The notes beneath the pieces were generated by a model. That model was not told where the DNA came from, made no database searches, and saw nothing but the letters and a program-made list of their open reading frames with translations. Shown here piece after piece: positions 50,574 to 61,460 of a stretch of DNA of 64,000 nucleotides. This DNA comes from Tritrichomonas musculus (lineage: Eukaryota; Parabasalia; Tritrichomonadida; Tritrichomonadidae). Location: assembly GCA_039105265.1 (NCBI GenBank), contig JAPFFF010000044.1, positions 868,001 to 932,000 of the forward strand. Direction: 5' to 3'. Position 1 is the stretch's first letter. Each line of letters begins with the position of its first letter. The position numbers and the translations under genes were made by a program.

Positions 50574-53500
50574 ATGGCAGGAAAAGGTATTTATACTTGG
50601 AATACTGATGGTACATTAACACCAAAAATACAATATTGTGCTAGTCTTAATAAACTATATGAAAGACTACAAGATAGTGCAACAAATTTACAAGTATTTT
50701 TAACTAAAATGAGAGAGGATGTAGATTCCGGTATTGCACCTGGTGCTATATTAAACTATTTTACGGGTGAAATAAATGATAAAGAAATAATAACAGAATC
50801 ATTTGATGTTAGTACACACAAGAAGTTAATAGAAGCGCTTACACAGAATAATCTAGGTATGCTAAATGTAATGAACTTAATGATTAAAAATATAGATGAT
50901 GCTAATAATGCAATTACACCTAGTATTGATTGGTCTAAACTATCTGATTTAAAAATAATTGTCGAACATATAGATAAAACTACTCAAGCAATAACTTATA
51001 AAACAGATGACAAGAAACCAGAAAGTATGGAAGCTATCATTCAAGATATAAGTACAAGTAATGAAAATATATCTAAATGGATAACAAATAATACTGTTAA
51101 TTTTACTGAAATAGAACCTGTTAAATATGTAAATGAAACTACTAATGAAACTACTAATGAGACTATCTATGATATCAATGAAACAAAGATAACTAACATG
51201 AAAGACTTTGTTAATAAAACAAATACAACAGCTGCTAATATAACTAAATGGATAGATGCGCTAAATGATCAAACTATATCTTATGAAACACTCTTGAACT
51301 TAACAGGTGGGAATATATCAATGTGCTTAATTAATAAAACAACTGGTGAACCAGAAATACATGAGGTTAAAATAGAAATTGATGAAACACCACCTACTCC
51401 TACACCTGAGCCAACTCCAGACCCTACACCTACACCTACTCCAACTGAACCACCAAAAGAGTTAGTTAACAAAGAAGATATGGTTTATGTAATTCCTCCT
51501 ATTGATGAATTAAAGAAACTCGAAGAATATACGATTCCAAAAATTATAGAACCAGAAGTACTCAAATTAACAGTATCCAAGTTTTGGTTATATAGTAAAA
51601 AGACAATAGGATGGATAAAAGACTTATTGTATAATATCATTTCAACTACCCTATCTCTTGCTAAAGAGCCTATTAAATTAACTTATCAAACAATTGCTTT
51701 TGCGACAAAAGAATTTATGAAGATTATATATAACTTATTTTATTTTATCTGGTATGGTATTGATAGTATTGTGGATATTGCATATGAAGCTGTTAAAGAT
51801 AATGAAAAAGTGGGGGTAATCTTTTATATTGGAGGAGAAGATGCAGATGCTGACTTTAAGGATGTAGATTTACATCAGGTCATTGATGAGATAAAAGAAT
51901 TGACACCAAGACTTAATAACAAAATTGATGAATTAAAGAATGAAGGAATTCGAATGATTAAAATAGCATATAGCTCATTTACATTATTTTGGAGCAACTT
52001 ATGGCACTTCATAGTTGATTTTATCATGAACTACCCGAATTTAGTTAATAATATTATACAGATGGGCGGAAATTGGATAGATGCTCAATTTTGGCAATAT
52101 ATAGGAGGTTATTCTGATTTAATTCTGTATGTTTATGTAATACTTGTATATGCAATCGCTGGGGGTTTAGGAGTTGGGGCATTTTGTTTATGTGTAATTC
52201 TAATAGCTGCCCTTTTCGAACCAATAGGAAGAGGTGCCCAATGGATTTTAAATAAGATTACACGACATCCTCCTGTTCCTCATGCTCGTACACTTGAAGT
52301 TGATGATAATGACGTTGTTAATACTGATGATGAAAATAGCTTTGATATTGTTGACCCTGATGGAAATAAAATTGTAATTGAGATTGATGATGATATATTA
52401 GAAGTATTTCGAAATCAATATAACTCATTGGTCTCCAAATATCAAGCAATCTATGATGTTGTTCCCTCTACTTCATCAACTAACTCCAAGTATTTTACCT
52501 TGAAGGAATCAGACCAGTTATATTTATATAGACCATCTAAGACGTATGAAGAATCTAATTATTATTGTATGAGATGGGATATAGATAAAGATTATGACAT
52601 ACCACTAAATTTAGTATTTAGATTCAAAGACTATCTATTTGGTCATAACTGGGAATTAACATGGGATGGTAAAAATTGGACAGGAAATAATTGTCAAAAC
52701 ATGTGTACAGAAAAGATATCATACATGAACACAAATGACGGTGCGCCTACTTTAACAATCAAACATAACGAAAGAATAGGGAGATGGATAAAAGGAACAA
52801 TAAAGGAAGATTTAACAGATGATGATAATTATGCTCATATCTTGAAAGATTATCTTACCAATTGGAGGGTTGTTAAGAAAGATGGAACCATATTAAGTGA
52901 AGGAATAACTGCAACATTTGATTCAAGTAGTTCAGGGACATTCACACAAGATGGATATAAATATGAACAAGCTAGAATGTATGTTGATGCACCAAGTGGA
53001 TTAAATGCAGATGATGGATTATATGTTTATGCTGACCTAAATATTAATGGAAATATAACTGAATTAAAATGGGATTGTCATCCTACTCATTGTATTAATT
53101 CTGGAGTTATGCATACTTATGATTCAAATCCATGTCTAGAATCATTTAATTATCAACGAGAAAAAAGGCATTCCATTAAAATCATTGAAGGATTTAATCA
53201 TAAGAACATTCGAATATACATAGAGAAAGAATTCTTTGAATTTGATGTAAAAGTTAATCCATTCGATATAATTATTCAACAACAATTTTATGAAGTAGAG
53301 CCAGACCCAAGAAAATGCACTACCATATCGACAGATTATAATATTTATTCATCAAAGATTATATGGGCTGATAATATCATGACTATGCGTCGAGACTTAA
53401 ATGTTGTTGGTGGAATCACAGATATATTAGCCTATGATTATGCTATATTGAAACAGACAGTTGATAATCTAGTTGAACAAATGAGAATTCAAGCCATGTA

Positions 53501-55517
53501 TAATGAATATACTGATAGTATTAAACAAGGCGTAGCTGTTTCAAATAGTATATTAAATATTTTAGCTTCAACGGTTTGTATTGCAAGTGCCCTTTCAACA
53601 TTAAATATGTCCAATAACTCTGTAACTATTAATACATATCAAACAACACCATTTCCTGCTGGACCTGGAAGTGGAGGAGGAGGAGGTGGAGGTGGATATC
53701 CAGGTGATGGAGGTAGTGGATTTCAAGGTAAGTTTTTGGTGAATGTTGATTTGAAGGCTGATAAGATGACTATGGAAAGATTTTTACCAACTACAACAAC
53801 TGTACAAAATCCTATTGCAGGAGCTATAGGAACCTTTTCAGCAACACAGGTTGTCCTTTCGACAACACATGCTTTAACTCAGTTAGGAAATGCTATTGCT
53901 ACACTTGGTTCTAATGTCTTACGCTTCTTTAGGAATAGACCAGATACAAATGGAACTGAAACATTAAATATTAATTCATCCTCGATTACAATAACTGATA
54001 ATGATAATGATAATACAACAAATACTATCACAACTACTGAGCAATCATTAGTGAGAACTCATAGAGAAGTTCAGCCACAAGTCCTTACAGATGAAACAGA
54101 TGAGATTCGAACAGATATTACTGTACCTCAAACTACAATGACAAATACAGCTTCAACTACGATTGCACTTAGGAATCAAGTTCCTGTTATCAATATATCT
54201 GGAATCCAGTATACCTTAGAAGATATTGCAGATATGACAAGAGCAGAACGAAATGCATTAGTTGCTAATCATCCTGATATATTACGTATCCAATATCATG
54301 GAAGAGAGTTTTTTAATGTGTATGATTTGTTTTATAATAACCAACTCATTATCCATAATAATGTATTTCAACGAAGGACTCTAATAAGGCCAGCTGATAT
54401 TGAGATGACAGATAGAATACATAGAGCTACTGATAATAATTGGTCAATAGAATGGGATGGAACAACATACACAGCGAGAGATATTGAACAATTATCTATG
54501 CAAGATAGATTAAATTTACCATTTGTACAAAATGGAGATATTGGATTAGAACCTTACTTGAATGAGCAAACAATGGAAGCTTGGATAAATATTATTGATC
54601 ATAGAGGAGAGATGATTGATCCAATTGTTGCTACTATTGATTATTCAGCACCAACAACAGCAAATATTAGTGGAGGTCAAGTACGATTTGTTGGAATAAA
54701 TTCACAAATTACTGTAAATGCAAATGGAGTTAGATATCAACATTATGACCTTGTTGCAACAACAGATACTTGGACTGTACCAGGAACAACACCAGCAATA
54801 ACAGCAAGAATGATAGAACAAATGAGTGATGAACAAAGAGGAGAACTAATGGATAATATTTATTCTCATGGTAATCTTTTAGCTTTTAATGACACATTAG
54901 ATGAAACAACTGGTGAAGAAATAACACAAGTACTATATAATGGAAATGTAGTTGCTACAATAGATAGAAGAAGACTACATGTAATTAATATTGTGAATGG
55001 AGTGATAGAAATGTACCAACAAGATGGTGTTATAAGTGCAACTACCCAGGTTATTATGGGAGCAGTAGGTTATGTTGCTAGAAGGTTCTTACATGGTCAA
55101 TGGCAATTTGTTAGACATCACCCTGGTGATGCAGCAGCTATAGCAGGAGTAGCAGCAGAAGCATATGTAGCAAATAGAATAGGATTATTTAATATTCCAA
55201 GTTGGTTCCATCGTAATAATAACCCAGAAACTTTGGCTGTTGAAAATGAAAATGAAGATGAAGATGTATTAGAAAAGATTCTTGATTGGGCTTATCATGA
55301 TGAAACTGATGATGAACCTGAACTTGAAATAACAATGGAGAATGCTGATAAGATGATGGTTTCATTTGATGTTTGTCTTAATATAGCTAAGACATATCGT
55401 GATTCATTAAAAGGTACAATTGCGTTTTTATGTGAAAAGATAAAAGAATTAGAAAGCAAGACATCATTAGAAAGTAGAATCGCAGCACTAGAAAAGAAAT
55501 GTGCTAATATAGAGTAA
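50574..55517 (+). CDS. Giant fiber/spike-like protein with transmembrane region, 1,647 aa
   Basis: Modules in order: a helical N-terminus; an Asn/Thr stretch full of N-glycosylation sequons (NETTNETTNETIYDI, about 180-195); a Pro/Thr linker (PTPEPTPDPTPTPTPTEPP, about 272-296); long hydrophobic helices (KTIGWIKDLLYNIISTTLSL, about 340-390); a strong membrane region at about 515-555 (LILYVYVILVYAIAGGLGVG); a beta-rich domain (LYLYRPSKTYEES, FGHNWELTWDGKNWTGNNC) shared with the next gene; QQQFYEVEPDP; a Gly-rich linker (about 1030-1050); a repeat-like C-terminal part and a final coiled coil (LCEKIKELESKTSLESRIAA). The layout suggests a surface spike or attachment protein. No known family recognised. 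Confidence 0.7.
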   Translation: MAGKGIYTWNTDGTLTPKIQYCASLNKLYERLQDSATNLQVFLTKMREDVDSGIAPGAILNYFTGEINDKEIITESFDVSTHKKLIEALTQNNLGMLNVMNLMIKNIDDANNAITPSIDWSKLSDLKIIVEHIDKTTQAITYKTDDKKPESMEAIIQDISTSNENISKWITNNTVNFTEIEPVKYVNETTNETTNETIYDINETKITNMKDFVNKTNTTAANITKWIDALNDQTISYETLLNLTGGNISMCLINKTTGEPEIHEVKIEIDETPPTPTPEPTPDPTPTPTPTEPPKELVNKEDMVYVIPPIDELKKLEEYTIPKIIEPEVLKLTVSKFWLYSKKTIGWIKDLLYNIISTTLSLAKEPIKLTYQTIAFATKEFMKIIYNLFYFIWYGIDSIVDIAYEAVKDNEKVGVIFYIGGEDADADFKDVDLHQVIDEIKELTPRLNNKIDELKNEGIRMIKIAYSSFTLFWSNLWHFIVDFIMNYPNLVNNIIQMGGNWIDAQFWQYIGGYSDLILYVYVILVYAIAGGLGVGAFCLCVILIAALFEPIGRGAQWILNKITRHPPVPHARTLEVDDNDVVNTDDENSFDIVDPDGNKIVIEIDDDILEVFRNQYNSLVSKYQAIYDVVPSTSSTNSKYFTLKESDQLYLYRPSKTYEESNYYCMRWDIDKDYDIPLNLVFRFKDYLFGHNWELTWDGKNWTGNNCQNMCTEKISYMNTNDGAPTLTIKHNERIGRWIKGTIKEDLTDDDNYAHILKDYLTNWRVVKKDGTILSEGITATFDSSSSGTFTQDGYKYEQARMYVDAPSGLNADDGLYVYADLNINGNITELKWDCHPTHCINSGVMHTYDSNPCLESFNYQREKRHSIKIIEGFNHKNIRIYIEKEFFEFDVKVNPFDIIIQQQFYEVEPDPRKCTTISTDYNIYSSKIIWADNIMTMRRDLNVVGGITDILAYDYAILKQTVDNLVEQMRIQAMYNEYTDSIKQGVAVSNSILNILASTVCIASALSTLNMSNNSVTINTYQTTPFPAGPGSGGGGGGGGYPGDGGSGFQGKFLVNVDLKADKMTMERFLPTTTTVQNPIAGAIGTFSATQVVLSTTHALTQLGNAIATLGSNVLRFFRNRPDTNGTETLNINSSSITITDNDNDNTTNTITTTEQSLVRTHREVQPQVLTDETDEIRTDITVPQTTMTNTASTTIALRNQVPVINISGIQYTLEDIADMTRAERNALVANHPDILRIQYHGREFFNVYDLFYNNQLIIHNNVFQRRTLIRPADIEMTDRIHRATDNNWSIEWDGTTYTARDIEQLSMQDRLNLPFVQNGDIGLEPYLNEQTMEAWINIIDHRGEMIDPIVATIDYSAPTTANISGGQVRFVGINSQITVNANGVRYQHYDLVATTDTWTVPGTTPAITARMIEQMSDEQRGELMDNIYSHGNLLAFNDTLDETTGEEITQVLYNGNVVATIDRRRLHVINIVNGVIEMYQQDGVISATTQVIMGAVGYVARRFLHGQWQFVRHHPGDAAAIAGVAAEAYVANRIGLFNIPSWFHRNNNPETLAVENENEDEDVLEKILDWAYHDETDDEPELEITMENADKMMVSFDVCLNIAKTYRDSLKGTIAFLCEKIKELESKTSLESRIAALEKKCANIE

Positions 55518-55546
55518 ATGATGTAGTTAATTTTTTTTGGATCAAA

Positions 55547-58500
55547 ATGAATGATACTACGACTAGTTTCATAGGTGACATACAATTCAAAGTAGGAGAT
55601 ATAACTAGAAAAGCAAGTGAATTATTAACTCTGAGTGATTTGGATGGATATATACAAACCGGACATTTATTTAATGAAGTAGAAGGTTATCCCAAATATT
55701 ATGTAAAACATGGAGATATTAATGTATATGAACCAACTTCAACAGATTCTATCCTAGATCCAGTCATTATAATGAAGATAACTTTACCATCAACACTTAA
55801 GAGTAAATTACTGGAATCAACAACAAAAGTTAATGTATTCAAGATCCATATGCGAAATCTATTAATAATGGATTGGCTTGGTAATGTATTAAATGATTTT
55901 ATAGTATCTGTTGAAAATGGAAAATTTGTTTGTCCTGAACTCACTCATAATAAGGCTCGTGATTGCTATACTTATTCTACTCGTAATCGTGATGATCCTG
56001 AAATAATGTTTGATAAAGATCTTAATATCGAACCATATACATGTTATTTAAACGGTGATATCACTATACATAATCTATTAAACGAAAACTCTTTAGTATC
56101 TCAAACTCCTGTTATCAAATGTAATGTAATAGATGCTGAAAACGCTTTATCATTACAGAAATCTGATGTCTATTACTTTTATCGTCCAACTGTTATTGAT
56201 TATGATGCTCATGTAAAGTATATGGATAATGAATTAGAATATGAATGTGAATGTTATAGAATGGTTTATAAAATACCAGATACGTATGAAATCCCTAATA
56301 ATCTTACATTTAAATTTACTGAATATTGTTTTGGTAATAAATGGGCTTTAACATGGAATGGTTCTAATTGGATTGGTGATAGTATGCAAGGTAGATTTCA
56401 GAGTAAAATCATAGCAAAATGTAAAACACGAGATCCAGAGAAAGATGGATACGGAGCTACTGGATGTATGGTAGCTGTTAAACGTGATACATTAAATAGT
56501 AGAGCAATTCCTGAAGACAATAATGGTTTAGCATATTCGTTAATGAATCAATGTTCAAAAAATGGTAAATATGAGACAATGATCCAATTTCATGATGGTA
56601 GTATAGTTAAAGGGTCAGATTATGAGCTTGTCATTGGATTTAGTAGCGTACTTCATGGAGCTAAAATGGATGGTTATGACCTTGTTTCTATGGGATGTAA
56701 TTATAAAAACTATTCAACATCTAAACTTAAAGTAGATGATATAGAATTATTATATCTGGATCTTACTCTTCCTGGTCAAGAACACGGTATGAGATTATCA
56801 TTTACAGTTGGTGAAGTACATCGTAAAGGAGATGTTTACAATAGAGGGTATGTAGACCTAAAAGGAGCATTAGATACTATAGAGAGAGTGAATTATGTAT
56901 GGAACATGACACCAAAATACACACCAACTAATGCTAGTGGTGAAGCGTATAGTAATCGTGATATTGTACTCTATTTACGTCATGACTATACAGATCCTAT
57001 AGATGAAGTTAATTGGGATTCATCAACAAATGCTTTTGCTTATATCATTAATCAACAATTTTATGAAGTATCGCCAAATCCTAATGCTGCTACTACATTA
57101 TATACAGACTTCAATATCACTTCTTCTAAGATTATTACAGCAGATAACATTACTACTATGAGATCTGATCTTAATCTTGTAACTAATAATGTTGATGTAG
57201 TATCGTATGATGTTAAAGAAGTAAAGAGTAAGGTAGATGCTCTTGGTTCACAAATGACAGAACAACAAGCTAAGACCAAGTATTTAGAGAAAGAAGTGGA
57301 TAAGATAGATATGAAAGCTAATGTTGGTATTGCTTTAGGTGCTGTTGGTTGTGTATTAGGTGCTACAGGAATAGGTGTTGCTGGAAAAGCATTATCATTT
57401 GCTCGTGCAGGTAGAGAGTTAATCAATACTGTAACTAAAGTGTCTGATGTAGGTGCTGATGTTGTAGAAGATATAGCTGGTAAACTAACTGGTGAATTGC
57501 CAGATATTGGTGCTGATCCTTTCTTTGGAGATATGATTTCTATTCCAATTCAGAGATCATTATTAAGATCAATAGCAACAACAACAGACAAAGATAAATT
57601 AAATGCAATAATAGAATGGTGTGATAAGGAGTATGTACCTGTTAATGAAATAAACTTTACTGATGAACTTGATGATCCGTCCAAAGTTGCTATGACATTA
57701 ACATCAACAATAGATATGTGTAATCGATTCCGTCATACGATGAAACCAATGATAAAAACATTAGCAACTACTGTAGAGAAGAGTGTGTCATCAACAGATT
57801 TGGTTAGAGATGACATAATAGATGTTGTTGGTAAATATGTCAATGGCGAGGTTCATTTGGAAGCAGAAGATGTTATCACAGATGGAATAATCAAAGCACG
57901 ATTTTTGGTACAAAAAGTTAGTGAATACAATGATGTTGATTATGAAGAGAATATAGTTACTATTAATATTACTGGTGGAACAATTAATTACCAAGGAACA
58001 AATGATTTTCCTAGCTGCGTAATGAATGACAAAACATTTATCATATCAAACCCAAATAACCTTAGAGTCGGTGGAATACAGATTAAAGAAAATACGACAA
58101 AAAGAAGAATGGAATTCACCATAAATGATTTAGCCTATACTTGTGATATAGAAGCTTTACATAACAAGATAGACTCATTACATGAACAGATAGAGAAGAA
58201 TGATACAGCTCTAGCTACTACTTTAAATGAATTCCCAACTGTTGATGAAGTAAATGAAGCATTAGATGAATTAAAAAATAATATGGTTAATATGGATAAC
58301 CTGTATACAAAAGAGGAAGCGGATGCAAAATATCGAAGCAAAAATGATTTGATATACAAAGAATCTATTGAAGTGCCATTTGAAAATGTACAAGATAGTT
58401 CAGGAACGTGGGAAGTCAAAATAAAATTGAATAGTGGAACTCGTCTTGTTGGAACAATTTCAAATAACGATGGCTTTGTAAAAGAGTTTGATTATTTGTT

Positions 58501-59278
58501 TGATTATAATGGTGTTATCACTGAAGATGGAGATGTTAATATAGATTTTGATATTGATGGAACAACTTATTACTTAACTTATTATAAAAGTGATAGTAAT
58601 GGTCTGTGCTTTTTTATCGATAACGGGGCAGACTATTTTGATACCAAATTAATATTAGCGGAAAAAATATTGAAGCAAGATAAAATAGCATTGAAAAGTG
58701 AGATTCCTGAACCTGTTGATTTGACCAATTATGCATTGAAAAGTGAAAATGATGAACTGAAGACAAAATTAAATAATTATATTAAATCTCATCAAGATCT
58801 AGCTAAGTTAGTAGGTGATAATGTTACTAAAATCGTAACAATGAACAGTCAGATATCAAATCTACAACATGAGAACGAATCTTTAAAAGCTAGGTTAGAC
58901 GCGTTAGTGAATAAATTAACACTAATTAAGTATACATTTAGTGTACCAAATAGTACAAGTATTCGTTATCAATTCGAAAAACAACTTGATGCATATGATG
59001 GAACACTCTATTTGACTTATAATGAAAATAAAGATAATGTTGTCAGTGAAAAAGAAATCAAAATCAATATATCATTCAATGTTAATAATACGCCTACGAG
59101 TGAATATCAATGTGAACCAACTAAGATCTGGTTAAACAATATTGAATTTCCATTAAGTAGTGGCAATTTAGTGGTTAATGCAACAGCTAATTTCATAGCG
59201 ATTAATTCGACATTCTTTACATCAAATGGTATCTTAGCTGAAGATAACACTAAGAATGAAATACATTCATTACTATAA
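55547..59278 (+). CDS. Giant fiber-like protein, 1,243 aa, paralog of the preceding gene
   Basis: Shares with its neighbour the YYFYRPTVIDYDAHVKYM ... FGNKWALTWNGSNWIG domain and INQQFYEVSPNPNAATTLYT plus SSKIITADNITTMRSDLNLV (matching SSKIIWADNIMTMRRDLNVV), so the two arose by duplication. It lacks the long N-terminal membrane part but has a Gly/Ala hydrophobic stretch (LGAVGCVLGATGIGVAGKAL, about 598-617). The C-terminal third has tail-fiber modules (NLYTKEEADAKYRSKNDLIY, LKSEIPEPVDLTNYALKSEN), a coiled coil (MNSQISNLQHENESLKARLD) and a final beta domain, the place of a receptor-binding head. The stop lies at the very edge of the right terminal repeat. Confidence 0.72.
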   Translation: MNDTTTSFIGDIQFKVGDITRKASELLTLSDLDGYIQTGHLFNEVEGYPKYYVKHGDINVYEPTSTDSILDPVIIMKITLPSTLKSKLLESTTKVNVFKIHMRNLLIMDWLGNVLNDFIVSVENGKFVCPELTHNKARDCYTYSTRNRDDPEIMFDKDLNIEPYTCYLNGDITIHNLLNENSLVSQTPVIKCNVIDAENALSLQKSDVYYFYRPTVIDYDAHVKYMDNELEYECECYRMVYKIPDTYEIPNNLTFKFTEYCFGNKWALTWNGSNWIGDSMQGRFQSKIIAKCKTRDPEKDGYGATGCMVAVKRDTLNSRAIPEDNNGLAYSLMNQCSKNGKYETMIQFHDGSIVKGSDYELVIGFSSVLHGAKMDGYDLVSMGCNYKNYSTSKLKVDDIELLYLDLTLPGQEHGMRLSFTVGEVHRKGDVYNRGYVDLKGALDTIERVNYVWNMTPKYTPTNASGEAYSNRDIVLYLRHDYTDPIDEVNWDSSTNAFAYIINQQFYEVSPNPNAATTLYTDFNITSSKIITADNITTMRSDLNLVTNNVDVVSYDVKEVKSKVDALGSQMTEQQAKTKYLEKEVDKIDMKANVGIALGAVGCVLGATGIGVAGKALSFARAGRELINTVTKVSDVGADVVEDIAGKLTGELPDIGADPFFGDMISIPIQRSLLRSIATTTDKDKLNAIIEWCDKEYVPVNEINFTDELDDPSKVAMTLTSTIDMCNRFRHTMKPMIKTLATTVEKSVSSTDLVRDDIIDVVGKYVNGEVHLEAEDVITDGIIKARFLVQKVSEYNDVDYEENIVTINITGGTINYQGTNDFPSCVMNDKTFIISNPNNLRVGGIQIKENTTKRRMEFTINDLAYTCDIEALHNKIDSLHEQIEKNDTALATTLNEFPTVDEVNEALDELKNNMVNMDNLYTKEEADAKYRSKNDLIYKESIEVPFENVQDSSGTWEVKIKLNSGTRLVGTISNNDGFVKEFDYLFDYNGVITEDGDVNIDFDIDGTTYYLTYYKSDSNGLCFFIDNGADYFDTKLILAEKILKQDKIALKSEIPEPVDLTNYALKSENDELKTKLNNYIKSHQDLAKLVGDNVTKIVTMNSQISNLQHENESLKARLDALVNKLTLIKYTFSVPNSTSIRYQFEKQLDAYDGTLYLTYNENKDNVVSEKEIKINISFNVNNTPTSEYQCEPTKIWLNNIEFPLSSGNLVVNATANFIAINSTFFTSNGILAEDNTKNEIHSLL

Positions 59279-59619
59279 AGTATCATTTTCATTTATTATT
59301 TTTCATTTATTATTTTTCATTTATTATTTTTCATTTATTATTTTTCATTTATTATTTATTATTTTTGTATTGTCATTTTTTTATTTTACATTTACTTTTT
59401 ACTTTTTTTTTTTTTTTATTTTTTATTTTCAATATGAAGTAAGTTAATTTTAAGATTAACTTTTAACTAACTTGTGATATTATTAACTTTTTGATATCAT
59501 AAGTTTTTGAAATGATATTTGGTCATTTCAGTTAGCGCGAACTAGCAGCTGAAGGAAAGCTGGGGGAGCGAGTGGTTAGGCTGGGCGAAGGCACAGAGCA
59601 CAGCCTAACGTATACTACT
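59275..59619 (-). repeat. Right terminal inverted repeat of the inner Maverick
   Basis: 345 bp, inverted match of 35,797-36,222. Nearly identical outside the minisatellite tract, which here has fewer tttcatttattatt units. The inner edge (ataaagt) overlaps the stop of the 1,243-aa gene. Confidence 0.93.
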
Positions 59620-61435
59620 TGGGTTGGATATTGTATCATCAGACAATTTCTATACGGCCCATTATGTTCACGCAGACTATTCGTACAATGACGATGATGA
59701 TAATCAACCCTCTCAGATACTGCGTATGGAAGGAAGTAGTTCTGGTCTTTGGATACTGTATCACAGCCATGAATTAATCAATCCAGGAACTGGTGATACA
59801 CCAGAAATATTATCATGTTCAATAACCAAAACTATCGAACCAACAGACAAAAACGCTTATTCGGCTAGATATGTGTCGAACACTTATGCATTGAAAACAG
59901 ATATCCCAGAACCAGTTGACTTGACACCATATTATTCTAGTGCACAAGCTGATGAGAAGTTTGTTGATGAAGATGAATTGGCTTATGAATTAGATAAGTA
60001 TGCATTGAAAACAGATATACCAACAATTCCATCTGATTTGGTTAATGAATCTGCATTGAGTACTGCATTATATGGTACTGAATTGAATATTGAATATCCT
60101 GCAAAATTATATGACGGTGCATATATTACCCCTAAGCTACCAAATGCTGGAGTTCATTTGGTATTTGATGTTAATTGGGGAGATAATCAAGATGATGATA
60201 TTATGCATATTGATGTAATATTTAAACCAAATGGCTCTACTAACACTTTTGATTGCTTGGACAGATATGATAGCAATGGTAAACGCATTGATAGAATAAT
60301 ATGGCGTCATGATGATGGACAAATTGTATATGTATCGTATATTGCAGCACATAGAAATAATAATCCTATAGCATATAATTTCATTAGAGCACAAATCGAA
60401 TCACCATTTATCAAAGACTCGAATGTTGTTGATGAAAGTCCAGAACGATTCACAATTCAATGTATACAGAATGATAGTGGTTGTGCAATCCCAGATGAAT
60501 ATATAAGAAGAGTATTGACAACTAAAAATATAATCGTAAAATTCAAACGAAATGCCGAAGATACAACATATGAAGAAGCTGAATATACGTATTCTGGACG
60601 AAAGGGTGCAAATCTCATATACAAATCAGTAAGTAGTGAGTCAAGCGAATCAATAGATATTCGTGTAGCTACACGTATTGTTTCATTGAGAGCTGTGGAT
60701 GATACATTGACTAATATATATGATGCATCTATCACATTAATCAACAACCAACCTGTGAACGATGATATGATTACTTCGGTGAAATATGTTGATGATAACT
60801 TTGCATTGAAGAGTTCATTAAATGATTATATCAATAAGAATGACCTAATTGAAAGTGTTTTATTTGACAACGATGGAAATATAGATAATATGGATGTATT
60901 ATTAATGAAGACATCTAGTAAGTGTACATCAACAAATCTATCATTACAATTATACCAAACCTTACATACAAAAATAACAAATTTACACAAATCAAACACA
61001 ACAATTACTCACTACTCCCCAATCGAATCATCAATGAACTCTGTTAGTGATTTCGTTGTTGGTTCTCCAGTGTATATAACAGGTAAGGTTTACAAACATG
61101 TTGGTGATACTTGGGTACTTTCAACTGTGAATGATACTACAGATTGTATTTGCAGTGTCAAAACTGCTGGTTCATGGAAAGAATATGTTGGTATTTGTGT
61201 TAGAATTGACCAAAAAAATAATGCTATAACATTTGCTTCCCATGGTGATTATCTTTTGAAAGTTGATGATTCATCTTGTTATGGTATTGGGGATGAAGTA
61301 TTTATTGATAATGAAGATAATAAATTGAAGATTCTTAGTGGTGAAACTGCAATAACATCAAAGATTAAACGTATGACTGTTGGTATCATAACTGCAATAA
61401 TAGATAATAAAACACTTGCATGCTTTAAGGCATAA
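59620..61435 (+). pseudogene. Fiber-like gene of the outer element, right part
   Basis: Continues the fiber-like gene on the far side of the inner Maverick. It shows repeats of the same type as the left part (KYALKTDIPTIPSDLVNESA, YALKTDIPEPVDLTPYY), a long beta-rich middle (HLVFDVNWGDNQDDDIMHID, GKRIDRIIWRHDDGQIVYVS) and a compact C-terminal domain (about the last 140 residues: GSPVYITGKVYKHVGDTWVL, GIGDEVFIDNEDNKLKI, MTVGIITAIIDNKTLACF). This end domain has the short alternating strands of a fiber knob or capsid-decoration domain. Function is inferred from repeats. Confidence 0.68.
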
Positions 61436-61460
61436 ATAGTATAAAAAAATTTTTTTTAGC

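Larger units (their letters stand above)
35797..59619. mobile_element. Inner Maverick/Polinton, 23.8 kb, inserted in the outer element
   Basis: Delimited by long terminal inverted repeats, both beginning AGTAGTATACGTTAGGCTG when read inward, with the AG ends typical of Polintons. It is flanked by a perfect 5-bp direct repeat TGGGT (35,792-35,796 and 59,620-59,624). It contains integrase, ATPase, pVI-like, capsid, HNH endonuclease, small conserved genes, polymerase B and two giant fiber-like genes. It looks nearly whole. Only the polymerase locus appears broken (about one break). Close identity of the two ends and the clean duplication suggest a recent insertion, later than that of the outer element. 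Confidence 0.93.
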
